Shown: piece by piece, positions 44,369 to 55,469 of the stretch
How positions within the stretch are numbered: the stretch's first letter is position 1
Layout: each line of letters begins with the position of its first letter
Assembly (NCBI RefSeq): GCF_028640845.1
Contig: NC_080541.1
Location: 142,742,464 to 142,806,463 of the forward strand
Direction: 5' to 3'
Length of the DNA stretch: 64,000 nucleotides
DNA from: Ahaetulla prasina
Taxonomy: Eukaryota > Chordata > Lepidosauria > Squamata > Colubridae
Notes under the pieces: model-generated
The model's input: only the letters and a program-made list of their open reading frames with translations
The model's database searches: none
What the model was told of the DNA's origin: nothing
Translations under genes and position numbers: made by a program

Positions 44369-44852
44369 CAAACGAGTCCCTAACACGAGGAATGACACCA
44401 GACCCACACTCACAAGGTCCACACAGGATGTCACCACCGCACATCCACCCAGAAAGCAGACCCAAACCCACACTGATCATGAAGCACGACCAAGGACCAG
44501 AAGCCAGACCGCAGCTGCAACATTAGCCATTTCAAACCCCTCCAATCCATTCATGCAGCAGACTGACACCCACTATGAAGATGTAGCACGACCACAAAGC
44601 CAAACAACAGCTATGCAGCTCACCAGCTCAAATCCCCCTGCAGCACAGACTAGACTGAGCACAACCAAGCCCCCACCAACACAGGACACACCCCCAGCCA
44701 ATCAGAGCACAGAAAAACCCCCATCCAATCAGAGCACAGCCAAGCTCCCACCCAATCAGTTCAAACCCCCACTAGCAGTTAAAAGGAAGAAACAGCTGCG
44801 ATCACACATTGCTCCCAGAAGCACGAAGCTGAAGCCTGAAGATGACGAATGA
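44325..44852 (+). other. Pro/Thr-rich open frame overlapping the PLE endonuclease end
   Basis: 175 codons, overlapping the endonuclease frame by 44 nt in another frame and running into the pLTR. It is rich in Pro, Thr, Gln and Asn, with repeats of the NQSTxKxPP type caused by tandem 'ccaatcagagcacag' units at 44698-44760. It could be a frameshifted C-terminal tail of the PLE protein or simply stop-poor, C-rich UTR. I recognise no domain and favour a non-coding or decayed origin. Confidence 0.3.
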
Positions 44853-44955
44853 GACTTCGTCGAAACGTCGCCAAGACACTTCCAATTTTACACGGGAGAA
44901 AACCCGAACAACCAAAGACCTATATACAAACACCCGTGAAAACCTCAGAAAACAA
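44777..44955 (+). repeat. PLE pLTR, copy C
   Basis: 'agttaaaaggaagaaacagctgcgatcacacattgctcccagaagcacg...' through the hammerhead region to 'acacccgtgaaaacctcagaaaac'. It is the direct-orientation 3' pLTR, followed after (TA)n by copy D. Confidence 0.8.
44822..44885 (+). ncRNA. Hammerhead-ribozyme-like motif, PLE copy C
   Basis: CUGAAGA 44836-44842; stem II GACGAA/UUCGUC; GAAA 44862-44865; GUC 44867-44869 with predicted cleavage after 44869. Possible stem I: GC next to the core and GAAG (upstream) with CUUC (downstream), separated by an internal loop. Confidence 0.7.
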
Positions 44956-44987
<32 letters not shown>

Positions 44988-44988
44988 T
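44956..44988 (+). repeat. (TA)n microsatellite
   Basis: About 16 TA dinucleotides with one G, between pLTR copies C and D. Confidence 0.9.
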
Positions 44989-45121
44989 GCTCCCAGAAGC
45001 ACGAAGCTGAAGCCTGAAGATGACGAATGAGACTTCGTCGAAACGTCGCCAAGACACTTCCAATTTTACGCGGGAGAAAACCCGAATAACCAAAGACCTA
45101 CATACAAACACCCGCGAAAAC

Positions 45122-45130
<9 letters not shown>
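44985..45130 (+). repeat. PLE pLTR, copy D (partial)
   Basis: 'ttgctcccagaagcacgaagctgaagcc...' repeats copy C from its middle and ends at 'cccgcgaaaacctcagaaaacac', where a (CA)n array starts. Confidence 0.8.
45000..45063 (+). ncRNA. Hammerhead-ribozyme-like motif, PLE copy D
   Basis: CUGAAGA 45014-45020; GAAA 45040-45043; GUC 45045-45047. The core is identical to copy C and 178 nt downstream of it in the same orientation. Confidence 0.7.
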
Positions 45131-45177
<47 letters not shown>

Positions 45178-45178
45178 T
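45130..45178 (+). repeat. (CA)n followed by (TA)n
   Basis: About 15 CA units to 45160, then about 8 TA units, joined to the end of pLTR copy D. Confidence 0.9.
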
Positions 45179-45199
45179 ATTTTATATATATATAAAATA

Positions 45200-47165
45200 A
45201 ATTAATGCAATAACCCTTTTTGTCTCCAGCTACAACTGAACGTCAGCTATTCACACAACATCCAATTATTAAGGAGAACACTCAAGCATGCTCCTACATG
45301 CTTCTGGATTGCTCATTTTTGCTTCTTCCTGATTTGATTGGATAAGCAAATCAGGAAGCCTGTTCTCCTTCCTTTGTTCTTTCTCGCATAACATTTCATG
45401 AAGTAGAATTTGATCTTGGCATCTGATTCTGGCTGGTTTGGGCAGGAACAACCAGGAATCTAAGCCCACAGTTAAACACCCATAAACGGAGGGTTTTTAA
45501 ATGATTAAAGCCCCAAGCTAAAAGCCAAGAGTTCTAGTCCTGCCTTAGGCATGAAAGCCAGATGGATGACTTTGGGTCAGTCACTCTTGCTCAGCCAGGC
45601 TTTCCAAACAATGTTGTTGTGGTGGAGAAAAGGAGGAGGAAGGAGGTATGTTAGATACTTTCATCACCTGGAGTTACCTATTCAAATAAAAACAGAGTAA
45701 AACATCTAAAAAATATCCCATTAATAGGAGGAATCAAGCAAAAATAGTCACTCAAATCTAATAAGGCAGAAGCTTTTTTAAAAATGTATTATATTTGTAG
45801 ATTGTATGATTGTAGAATCATTGTAGATCAATTGCTTGCATTGTTCAGTGTCTGTAGGCATCTGCATAGAGTGTCAAGGGGAGGCAAGGGATACGATATA
45901 ATACCATTGGATAAGTGACAAGGCTTATGTAATTTGCATCAGTTGAGTTGAACACAATATGGACAAACTGTAATTATTTCATATGTCAACATCATTTATA
46001 GACAAATGCCTCCTTGTAAAATTTATGAGTTCCATTACAGTTGACAATCACAATAATGTCATCAAGCAGAAATTTTAAAAATTAAGGAATTCTTGAGCAA
46101 CCTACTTTTAACCAAATACTATTCTTTCTACCCATGCATTATATTCTAATGCTATCCCTTCATTTCTAGATTCTCAATGTGACAACATTAACCGAAGAAG
46201 TATCCCATGATAAACCATATTTTAACTGGGAAAGCATTAAAAGATTCAGAACAAAGATAATAAATTACAGTTTCTGTTGTAGTTTTTAATCTTAAGGCAA
46301 AGCTGCTCAAGATATCCGTGAGAAAGGAAAGGGCAGTGTAAGGCCAGGGCAACCAGCTGCAAGATATAACATATTTCATCTAATTAAGCAGAAATAGATC
46401 TAACCAAACAGCAGCCATTATACATTTCTAGTACCCATTGTGTTTTAGAATTACATAGCCAATTTCAGTGAATGTGAGATTATTAGAGAATTGCTAGTGC
46501 AGAATAAGAATAGATCTAGAAGAAAAGCAGTTATGTTTATATAACCAAAAAGTTCTGCTCTTTTTATCAAGACCCCGTTAGGAATAACTCTGTGAAATAC
46601 ATCACAATAATTTCTTTCTGACACACACAAAATATTGTAGTAGAGATTAACCAGCAGCTCGTACCATACTGGAATATGTCCAAATTTCCTAATTATCTCA
46701 GAAAAATTACGTGGTAGCTCAGCATTTGGTAAAATCCTTGTGTCCACAACTTAAGAAGTTGAGATGAAGAGCTATTTCTGGTTACTGTTCTAAAAAATAT
46801 ACAGGTAATTGTTCCATTCAAAAAGAAAACAAAGTATACTGCAAATCTATATCCAGAGGCCTTTTTGAATGATCCCTCTTTATTAGGTATATAAGATGAT
46901 GTCACTCTGGACCTACCCCATCCTTAAAGCATCCTCCACACCCTTCAAGTTGAGATCAATGAATTCCAGATGCATTTAAAGTTGTAAGGCAGCTCAAGTC
47001 CTTTCAAGGCTGATGCAAGAAGTCCTTCCATTTAAAATATAAAGAGTAGGAGTAATTTATGGGAGATGCATCACATCCAAATCTAACATACCAGGCAGTG
47101 AAGAAAAAATATTTACTCCAGTTGTCAACATGTCAGTAATACTTTACAGCCAGGAAACTTAAGAC
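45200..47165. other. Mostly unrecognised; MIR-like SINE at about 45520-45690
   Basis: 'agttctagtcctgccttaggcatgaaagccagatggatgactttgggtcagtcactcttgctcagcc' is a tRNA-SINE or MIR-like core in plus orientation. The remainder has no recognisable repeat or exon. Confidence 0.45.
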
Positions 47166-47173
47166 CTACGAAG

Positions 47174-47375
47174 CAGTGGTGGTATTCAGCCGATTATATC
47201 CGGTTCGCATGAACCGGCAGCAGCATCTGCGGGAGGCTCCGCCCATCCTCCCGGACACCATCACATCCTGTTTCTGACACTCTGCGCATGCTCAGAAGAT
47301 GTTGCGAGCAAAGCGAGCGCACATGTGCGCTCACATTTGCGAACCAGTAGCGAAGGTAAGTCAATACCACCCCTG
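47174..47375 (+). mobile_element. hAT-type MITE, variant with terminal 'aaggtaagt'
   Basis: Starts CAGTGGTGGTATTCAG and ends 'gcgaaggtaagtcaataccacccctg'. Flanks CTACGAAG (47166-47173) and CTACAAAG (47376-47383) match in 7 of 8. The 'ccggttcgcatgaaccgg' palindrome is near the left end. Confidence 0.8.
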
Positions 47376-47559
47376 CTACAAAGGCAAATTTTCCTTGGTT
47401 GGAATTTCTCTTGTAATTTCTCAAAATGATTTCCCAGAGATTTAATTCTACTTTGTAAAAGGATCAGTAAAAAACTAGAAACATCAGTTTCGTAGTAGGC
47501 CCAGATCACTGCTCATTGATTTATGTGGTGATATTCCTATAGAATTGGACACAGATTGA

Positions 47560-47665
47560 TGTAGTGGTTAAATCAGGCTAGAAACTGGGAGACTTGAGTT
47601 CTAGTCACGCCTTGGACATGAAACCAGCTGGATGACTTTCTCTCAACTCTGGGAGGAAGGCAAAA
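47560..47665 (+). mobile_element. MIR-like SINE fragment
   Basis: 'gatgtagtggttaaatcaggctagaaactgggagacttgagttctagtcacgccttggacatgaaaccagctggatgac' has an A-box-like head and the same core as 45530. Confidence 0.5.
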
Positions 47666-47861
47666 AGAAACCATTTCTGAAATCTGCCCAAGAAAAATAG
47701 TTAGGCCAAGCAGTCTCCTGGAGTCAACACTGCTTCAAAGGCAACAAAACAACACATCTGCACCCTTTCAAGAATATTGATATTTTTTCCTCCTTGGTTT
47801 CCTTCCCAAATCAGCAACATATGGACTGGGCCTCCATTTCTGAATAGCACTAGGCAGAATA

Positions 47862-48428
47862 TAATTGCAAAGGTCTGTGTGGATTTTGTAAGATTGATAT
47901 ATGGCCTTGGTAAGACCACACATGGAATACTGCATCCAGTTTTGGCCACCACAATACTAAAAAAAAGTGATGAAACTCTAAAAAGACTGCAGAAAAGAAC
48001 AATAAAGATGGTTAGAGGGCTGGAGGCTTAAACATATGAAGAAAGGCTGCAGGAGTTGGGTATGTCTAGTCTAGGGAAAAGAAAGACTAGGGGCAACATG
48101 ATAGCAGTGTTCCAATATTTGAGGGGCTTCCAAAAAGAAGAGGGGGTCAATGTACTTTCCAAAGCACCAGAAGCACCATAAACAATGGTTGGAAACTAAC
48201 CAAGGAGAGAAACAACCTAGAAGTAAGGAGAATTTTTCTGACAGTAAGAACAATAAACCTGTGGAAAGACTTGCCTTCAGAAGTTGTGGGTCCTCCGTCA
48301 TCATAGGCTTTTAAAAAGAGAATGGACAGCCATTTCTCTGAAATGATATATGAGCTACTGCTTGAGCAGGGGTTAGACTAGAAAACCCCTAAGGTCCCTT
48401 CCAACTCTTGTTATTTTGTTATTCTGTA
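47862..48428 (+). mobile_element. CR1 LINE 3' end
   Basis: The decayed ORF2 C-terminus matches CR1 throughout: 'RLIYGLGKTTHGILHPV' (for VRPHLEYC), 'LKRLQKRTIKMVRGLEA', then frames with 'yeerLqeLGmsSLgKrk'-like and 'rrNFSDSKNNKPVERLAFRSCGSSV'-like text. It ends 'taaggtcccttccaactcttgttattttgttattctgt', the CR1 terminal octamer-type repeat. Confidence 0.85.
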
Positions 48429-50968
48429 TAAAATACTTAAAGCTAAAATAGGCTAATGTTGACTTTAGACAACAGAGATTTTTGGGCATATGACCCTTCA
48501 GAAAGCGTAACATTGTTTTCTCAGATCCATACTGAGTTCAGTGGAGTTTACTGCCAGGTAAATACAAAGAGAGATGCAACTTTGAACCTGGAAAATGACA
48601 GTCCAGTTTTATTATTTTTATATTACTCATGTCTGTCTCACTTTTTCAATCCAGACCAAAACAGTTGTTGCAAACAGTTTGGAAAAGCCTTCAAGCTTAA
48701 AAGAATTAAGGCCTATTTGCAACAAGATATAAACAGCAGCACAAAGAAACCACAAAGACCCAAGGATTATAATTGAGTAAGTAGAATAAGGAAATCCTCT
48801 CTTTCGTTACCTTTTTCGACATCCTTAGAGATAACCCTTATTTATTCTCTGCCAGAGAAGGAACTTACTTTCTCACTAGCACCACAGTGAATTTGTTATG
48901 ATTTCATTTTTCCTGATAGCAAAATTATTATTTTTTGCTCCCTTTTCTTTGAAATGATGAGACTCAATGAGCTATAGATTATTTTACTTGGACAGTTCTC
49001 TGTGTCCTCCTCAACCTTATCATTGAAGTTAGAGCAGCTGACACGCCAGGACAATCCTTGCAAATGAATGTATCTCTGACAGTTGATTCGTGCAGAATGA
49101 TTATTATAAATGCGGTCATTCTGCTGGCAGTACTACAGATAAAAATCAAAAGATAAAGAGTGCCCCCAATTCAGCTCAGGTATCATCCCCTCCTCCTTCT
49201 GCCTTCTTCAGATCTTATACTAAATACTTTGGCTGCTCTTATGTAAGCCTCTTATGTTTTGCCAGCAATGCAGAGTGGGATCAAACGTTTTTATCTGCAA
49301 TTTTCCATCAAGCAGTATATTAAAAATGAAAACAAATGAGAGGGTTTTACTCTCTTTCCCTCCTCTCTCTTTCTTTCTCTCTCTCTCTCAAAAAAAAATC
49401 TAGACCCAAATTTGGAAGGTGGATAGAAAATCTATCCAAGTGGCTCATCTACAAAGGAGATATGAAGGTTTGACGGATTTGGAAACAAACCGACAAATCC
49501 TATCTGTTCTATGACAAGAGCTATTGTATTTTATTTTATTTTTTGGAAACAAAGGTATTTGAGCACTTCTCTCAGTATCCAAATAGATGGCTTTTCCACC
49601 TGCCAGTTAGGACCTTGCAAAAAAATGGAACCTTTGTATATCCCTGTTCCGAAACTTTCTGATTCTTGTATAAAACATATCTGGATATTTTGACTGATTA
49701 AAGATATGTTCCCTGCCTTCCCCTCTTTGTAACTCTCCTCTTTTGTACAGTAACAAGCTCAGCAGGTGTGAAATCGACCAGAGTTTCAATTAGCAATAGA
49801 TCATCTAAAACGATCTGTTCCAGGCCATTTGGATTTTGTTTATTGTTTCCATGGCTTGTCAGTTGCAGAAGAGCAACTGCTTTTTGAAGCAGAAGGAACA
49901 AAAAAAAACAAACAATGGTCGTGTCTTAAACATTGAGCAAATCACAGTTCTTAGGGCACAACATTGTTTGATCAACAGGGAACCTGTCTTTGTCAACATC
50001 AGGACTGTCTCTTCATCTACTCACTCCCTCACTCTCCTAGTTGAAGATCACCATGTGAATAATGCAGGAGTGCCAAAGTGTTGAGAAATGAGTTATCATA
50101 TAAACATTCCAAGAATGCATATTATTTGATGCATCCAATTCTGTCAGATCTCACTTAATGAAGGGGAAAGATAGCATGAATTTGAGTTCCCTGAGTGCAG
50201 ACCTAGGCATGAAGTATGAAGTGTATGGTTCTTACAAAATGTACAAGAGTACTTTCAACCCATTCCTTTCATTACAGGTGTGTGTGAATTAGTTGCAGTA
50301 CATATATGTATGCTTGACACTTCCCAAATATTCCCAGAGATGTCTAAAACTTGGCTGGCCTTGATAATTTTATTTCCTTAATTGTCACCCCCAAGAAAAA
50401 GTTTTCATTTCATTCTTGGTGTTATGAAGATATTCAGGAATTGCAAGAAGGATATGCCCCTAATTCTGAACAGCAGAATACTCTAATACCAAATACAGCA
50501 AAAAAAAAATAAAATCAACCCCTATTGTCCTTAAATCTCCTGCAGAAGCACAAATATTTTTGAAACTTATGAGTTGGAGGGAAAATTGGAAAGAATTTTC
50601 AGGAAGCTGTATGGAATTGCTAGAGCTACTCTGCTCACAAAGGAGGGAAATTAAGCAAATAGACAAATGGGTAGGGATGCAAAGACATAAACCTGACTTT
50701 GCTCCTATTCTTGCCCTAATTGTCTATTATTAGAGGGCAATACATTCCGATAATAGAGTTTTCCAAGGATTATCAGTCTAGTCCATAAACACCATATTAA
50801 AAGTTTGGAATCAGTACAGACCTATTCCCTCTTGCTTTGTTATTAAATATTTATTTTCATGAACAGGAAAGGACTAAGAAATCAGCTCATTGCAGAAATA
50901 AATCACATAGAGTACAGGGGTATCAACAAGAAAACAATAAAAACCGTTAACACTTTTTTCTTCAGAAT
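48429..50968. other. No recognised feature; (CT)n at 49363-49389
   Basis: 2.5 kb of AT-rich sequence with a short CT run. No repeat family or exon recognised. Confidence 0.45.
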
Positions 50969-50976
50969 GGCTAGAA

Positions 50977-51178
50977 CAGTAGTGAAATCCAATTTTTTTT
51001 ACCATCGGTTCTGTGGATGTGGCTTGGTGGGCGTGGCAGGGGAAGGATACTGCAAAATCTCCATTCCCTCCCCACTCTGGGGATGGCCAGAGGTGGTATT
51101 TGCCAGTTCTCCAAACTGCTCAAAATTTCCGCTACCAGTTCTCCAGAACCTGTCAGAACCTGCTGGATTTCACCCCTG
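50977..51178 (+). mobile_element. hAT-type MITE ('CAGtGGTGAAATC' family)
   Basis: CAGTAGTGAAATCCAA ... GGATTTCACCCCTG with a perfect 8-bp duplication GGCTAGAA (50969-50976, 51179-51186). Interior as in 10993 but shorter. Confidence 0.85.
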
Positions 51179-51224
51179 GGCTAGAACCTCCCAACTGGTT
51201 TCAAAACCTTCAAATAAATTTTAG

Positions 51225-51540
51225 TATATAGGGGATCCTTGGCTATGATAGCAGTTGGGACCAGAATTGCTATAGCTAACTGATACCATCATAAAATGCA
51301 ATGTCACGTGTCTGTGCTCTTTGCAATGGCAATTCTGGCTGTTCTGGTTACTATCCAGGGTGAGGAATGCATGGGTCATTAAGCAAGGATCTCATGAGCT
51401 GTGACTTCCGATTTCTTGCCAATTTCTCCATGGACTTTGCTCATGGAAACATGGCAAGGAACATTGGAAATCACAGTTGTGTGACCACAAAATATTGCTG
51501 AAACTCCAAGGACCGGTCATAAGTACCACTCATTCAGAGC
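51225..51540. mobile_element. Diverged palindromic TA-type MITE (possible)
   Basis: 'ggggatccttggctatgatagcagttgggacc' to 'tccaaggaccggtcataagtacc', with 'gactttgctcatgg' in the middle, resembles an old relative of the 11769 family. Confidence 0.35.
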
Positions 51541-51589
51541 AAATTGAATTTGAACATTTAATTAAAAAAATATGTTGGGTCTTATTTGC

Positions 51590-52249
51590 AGACGTATTTA
51601 TTTGTCAAATTTAAAAGTGACTCAGGGCATCACATAAAACAGTAAATGTAAAAAGAAACCAGATAAAATTTATAAAACCACATTAGTAAATATCATAAAA
51701 AACAAAGATACAAACCATGAGTGAAGGAAGGATAATTCTTTTTCATTGTTTTTTTAAATTATTTTATTATCGTACTTCTATTCACATGCTTTTCATTTCT
51801 TGTTATTGTTTTAAGCTGCCTAGAATGGCCCCATTGTGAGATGGGGGCAAATAAATTTAACAAAATAAATAAATAAACCATCTAAGCAAGTCTCTGGTTC
51901 CCTGGGAGAACTCAGGCCTCATAACATAATCGGGTCTTTCAGACTATCACAAGGGAACGAGCTAATCTAATTTTGGAAGGAAGGATGTTCCATAAGGTGA
52001 CGCTGCAGCAGAGAAGCTATATCTCCTGAGACACACCAAATGTAGGTCCCTAGCTGATGGTATCTGCAGCAGGCCTTCTCTGCCATATCTAGTGAGGCAG
52101 GTTGATGTAACCAGGTAAAGGCAGTCCCTCAGGTTAGAACAGTCCCCACACCATGAAGGGCTTTAAAGGTTAAAACCAGGACCTAAAATTGAATCCGGAA
52201 GCAACTGGCATCCAATGCACCTTGCGGAGTAGAGACATAACATGCACCT
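51590..52249 (-). mobile_element. Old L2-like LINE 3' fragment, interrupted
   Basis: 'tttatttgtcaaatttaaaagtgactcagggcatcacat' is an inverted L2-type terminus. The coding part resumes at about 51885-52249 ('gaagggctttaaaggttaaaaccaggacctaaaattgaatccggaagcaactggcatccaatgca'). A plus-oriented L2-like terminus with (AAAT)n at about 51721-51880 separates the two, probably a nested insertion. Confidence 0.5.
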
Positions 52250-52260
52250 AACAAATTGTT

Positions 52261-52617
52261 TAAAAAAGGACACGGTGGCTTAGTGGATAAGACACTGAGA
52301 TTGTCGATCGAAAGGTCGACAGTTCAGCAGTTCGAATCCTGAATGCCGGGTAATGGGGTGAGCTCCTGTTATTTTTCCCAGCTTTTGCCAACCTAGCAGT
52401 TCGAAAGCACGTAAAAAATGCAAGTAGAAAAATAGGGACCACCTTTGGTGGGAAGGTAACAGCGTTCCGTGTGCCTTTGGCATTGAGTCATGCTGGCCAC
52501 ATGACCACGGAGATGTCTTCAGACAGTGCTGGCTCTTCGACTTTGAAACGGAGATGAGCATCGCCCCCTAGAGTCGGGAACGACTAGCACATATGTGTGA
52601 GGGGAACCTTTACCTTT
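52261..52617 (+). mobile_element. Sauria-type SINE, full length
   Basis: The best preserved SINE here: head 'acacggtggcttagtggataagacactgagattgtcgatcg', body 'gcagttcgaaagcacgtaaaaaatgcaagtagaaaaatagggacc', tail 'gccccctagagtcgggaacgactagcacatatgtgtgaggggaacctttaccttt'. Flanked by an 11-bp duplication AACAAATTGTT (52250-52260, 52618-52628). The low divergence suggests recent activity. Confidence 0.9.
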
Positions 52618-52924
52618 AACAAATTGTTGGGAAAATATAACTCAGAAATCAAACATGTTAAAGATTGTATGTTTGAATGGATGCAGAATCTAGATACAAT
52701 AGCTGATATGTAGCAAGAACAATTCAAGTGGATTTTAAATTTACATCAAACATATGTGTAGAGAAAACTGAAATGTTTGATGACTGGTACATTACTGAAC
52801 TGATTGCTAAAACTGACAGCTCATTCTCCAAAAATGATTGAAAATGTAACAATCAGGTCAGATTATGTTATTGTCATTTATTGACAATATTTCTCTTGGA
52901 AGTCAATAATGTTTCTCTCTTTCT

Positions 52925-53200
52925 CTTTTTTTTTTTTAATTTATATCCCACCCTTCTCTGAAGAGTCAGGGCGGCTTACATTGTGTAAGGCAATAGTCTC
53001 ATCCTATTTGTATATTTATATACAAAGTCAACTTATTGCCCCCCCAACAATCTGGGTCCTCATTTTACCTACCTTATAAAGGATGGAAGGCTGAGTCAAC
53101 CTTGGGCCTGGTGGGACTTGAGCCTGCAGTAATTGTAATTGCAGGCAGCTGTGTGTTAATAACAGGTTGCATTAGCCTGGTGAGCCACTTCCCAGCTCTT
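52925..53200 (-). mobile_element. tRNA-derived SINE with L2-like 3' tail
   Basis: Inverse of the element at 13928: poly-T, 'atcccacccttctctgaagagtcagggcggcttac' tail, 'gggtcctcattttacctaccttataaaggatggaaggctgagtcaacc' body, head to 'aataacaggttgcattagcctgg'. Confidence 0.8.
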
Positions 53201-54512
53201 GGAAGTCAATAGTGACTTGGAGCTTTCAGAATAATCTAATATAGTCAGTTACTTAAAACCAATTAACGAAATATTGGAAATTGTAACTTAATTCTACGAA
53301 ACTTGCACATTCTGTTTCTTCATGTTTATTTTTATTGTTCTCTTTTTTCATTCTTCCTCTTTTGGTAATGTTTACTTAAAATATAATTCATAAATAATAT
53401 TAAAATATTTAGTCCAAATCAAACTACCACAAAGGAAAAGTGAAAACTAACACAGTTCCATTACATCTGAATATCCAAAGGGTTACATTGCTGTAACCAG
53501 GCTTTTTTGTCTAGTCCTTCAGCAATGTGATTCCAGACAGTTTCCTTGAAGACTACAGCAATGTTGATAAACAGCTGAACTCTGAGCTCACAGGTGCTGA
53601 TAAAAAGCTCAACTGTTTGCGCTGAGGGCCAATCAGCTACTGATCAACAGCATCCTCATGTTTGGCACGTCTAAAAGTTTTTTATACTAAGTTCCATGAG
53701 AAGTGTCTCAAAGCAGGCAAAGTACCATATGGTCCTCAGAGCTTCTCATCTAACCCTCAAGCATAAACTTTACCCTGACAAACCGCGGCAATGGAAAATA
53801 ACAGAAGATAAAACAGGACATTATCCTTAGCAAAACAAGCGCACAATACACAGAAATGAAAAGCCAACCCAAATTTTCAAGCATCTTGTCAACAATTGCC
53901 AGTTCCAGAACACCAACTTGGTGTGCCAAGGTCATTCTCCCCCAGGAATTTTGCTATGAAAACAGCTGGATAACATGATATGTCTACAGTGGCAGCCTTC
54001 GAGAGCAATCCAAGGCCTAGCTCTCGATAATAAGGCTATGGGAATATAGTTTTAAGGACTGCTTGTTGAATTGTTAATATCTCTCTCACTACACCTTTAG
54101 TAACCCACTTCTATGTAAGTTTTTCTGTTGGTGAGACTTGCCCTGGAATCAGGATTTAATTTTCCTGAACAGCTCATTTTTCAATTCTGTATCTCAACCG
54201 ATTATTAATGTTAGAAGAGCTACAATTCTAAGTAATCCCTTTTAGAAATTATTTCTGTACGCAGCATAATTTAAAACTAGGGCAATTCTAAAAAAAACAT
54301 ATTCCCAGGTGTTGGGCAGCTACCCAACATACAGATTAGTTAGTTACTGGACTACAGAGTTATGATAATCCTTTGATACAAAGATCAAAATAGCTGGGCT
54401 GGACCAGACTGAAGGCCCATTTAGCCGAGAATCTACTTTCCTATTGCTCGATTAGTTGCCAAGGGGAAATTCATAAACAGGACCTTATGTTGCTTTTCTC
54501 CCAGCATTTGTA
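53201..54512. other. No recognised feature
   Basis: AT-rich DNA with no identified element or exon. Confidence 0.45.
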
Positions 54513-54520
54513 TTCTAGGA

Positions 54521-54643
54521 CAGGGGTCTCCAACCTTAGTAACTTTAAGGCTTGTGGACTTCAAGTCCCAGAGTTCCTCAGCCAGCAAAGCTCTGAGAGT
54601 TGAAGTCCACAAACCTGAAAGTTACTAAGGTTGGAGACCCCTG
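54521..54643. mobile_element. Hairpin MITE ('CAGGGGTCTCCAACC' family)
   Basis: CAGGGGTCTCCAACCTTAGT ... 'actaaggttggagacccctg' forms a nearly perfect hairpin. Flanks TTCTAGGA (54513-54520) and TCCTAGGA (54644-54651), 7 of 8 alike. Confidence 0.85.
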
Positions 54644-54651
54644 TCCTAGGA

Positions 54652-55469
54652 CACTGCAGGGGCAGCAAATAAAACCAAGGTTAAACAACAGAGGTTGCAA
54701 TAACTCACTCTAAAGACAGAAAGAATAGAAGCCAGGGTTAGATAGAGCTACAGTGACAGGCAGGATGAGTATTAAAGACAGCATAGCTATCAGGAAAATC
54801 AAGAAACAAGGCCCTAAGCATGAATGCTTAATAGGGGAAGCAGGATTCATCATTAGGGTTGCTGAACCATTACAGATTGTGTAGTAAAGTGAAGGGCTAC
54901 CATGCTTCTGTTTTCTGTTAATCTTTTTAGACTAACTGGCAAGAAAAGGCTACTTGTGATCAAAAACTCATTCAAAGAGATCTTTCTTGCCATCTGACAC
55001 TCTTATCTGTTGCCTGATACTGGGCTTTTTGGTACCTGCATTCTCCAGAGCTCAAGATGGTCATTTCATTTAGATTTGGCTTAGATGTCAACAATGTCTT
55101 CTTCATTGAGTTAGGTACCCCTTCCCTAGCTTCTTTTTAGGCCTTGAGTTATTAGATTCCTGGAGTTCAAGGGCTCAAAATACCAACCTTGTTGGTAATA
55201 CCTATTGTGTTTTATCCTTCCATTCAGTCATGACTGATTCTCAGAGATTCCCTGGAGAAGTTCATGCCGTTTGCTTTACAGAGTTTTCAAAAGTAGTTTC
55301 TCATTGGCACTTTTTAGGGTTGAGAGAAAGTGACTGACTCAAGATCACTCACTAGTTTGTACCTAAGGTGGACTAGAATGCTTGGTTTCTCAGTTTCTAT
55401 CCTAGAGCCTTAAGCACTACACCAAACTGGCTCTCTTTTGCTCTAATATTTAGATACTATGTAGTTTTT
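54652..55469. other. Mostly unrecognised; MIR-like fragment at about 55310-55440
   Basis: 'gagagaaagtgactgactcaagatcactcactag...cttaagcactacacc' looks like an inverted tRNA-SINE/MIR core. Nothing else identified. Confidence 0.4.

Larger units (their letters stand above)
43638..45130 (+). mobile_element. Penelope-like element (PLE) with four pLTR copies
   Basis: Layout: pLTR piece (plus) 43640-43741; (AT)n; inverted pLTR piece 43782-43930; body with GIY-YIG endonuclease 43940-44368 and a Pro/Thr-rich stretch; pLTR (plus) 44777-44955; (TA)n; partial pLTR (plus) about 44985-45130. Inverted and tandem pLTR pieces of this kind are typical of PLE insertions. The RT domain is absent, so the element is 5' truncated. 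No second L1 half follows, so the insertion left no clean target duplication that I can see. Confidence 0.8.

Noticed and set aside
44056..44473. Minus-strand frames of 91 and 106 codons
   Set aside because: Antisense shadows of the GIY-YIG endonuclease, whose sense strand matches a known protein family.
48429..50968. Short frames in an otherwise repeat-poor 2.5 kb as possible exons
   Set aside because: None has paired splice sites or a recognisable domain, and their sizes are as expected by chance in AT-rich DNA.
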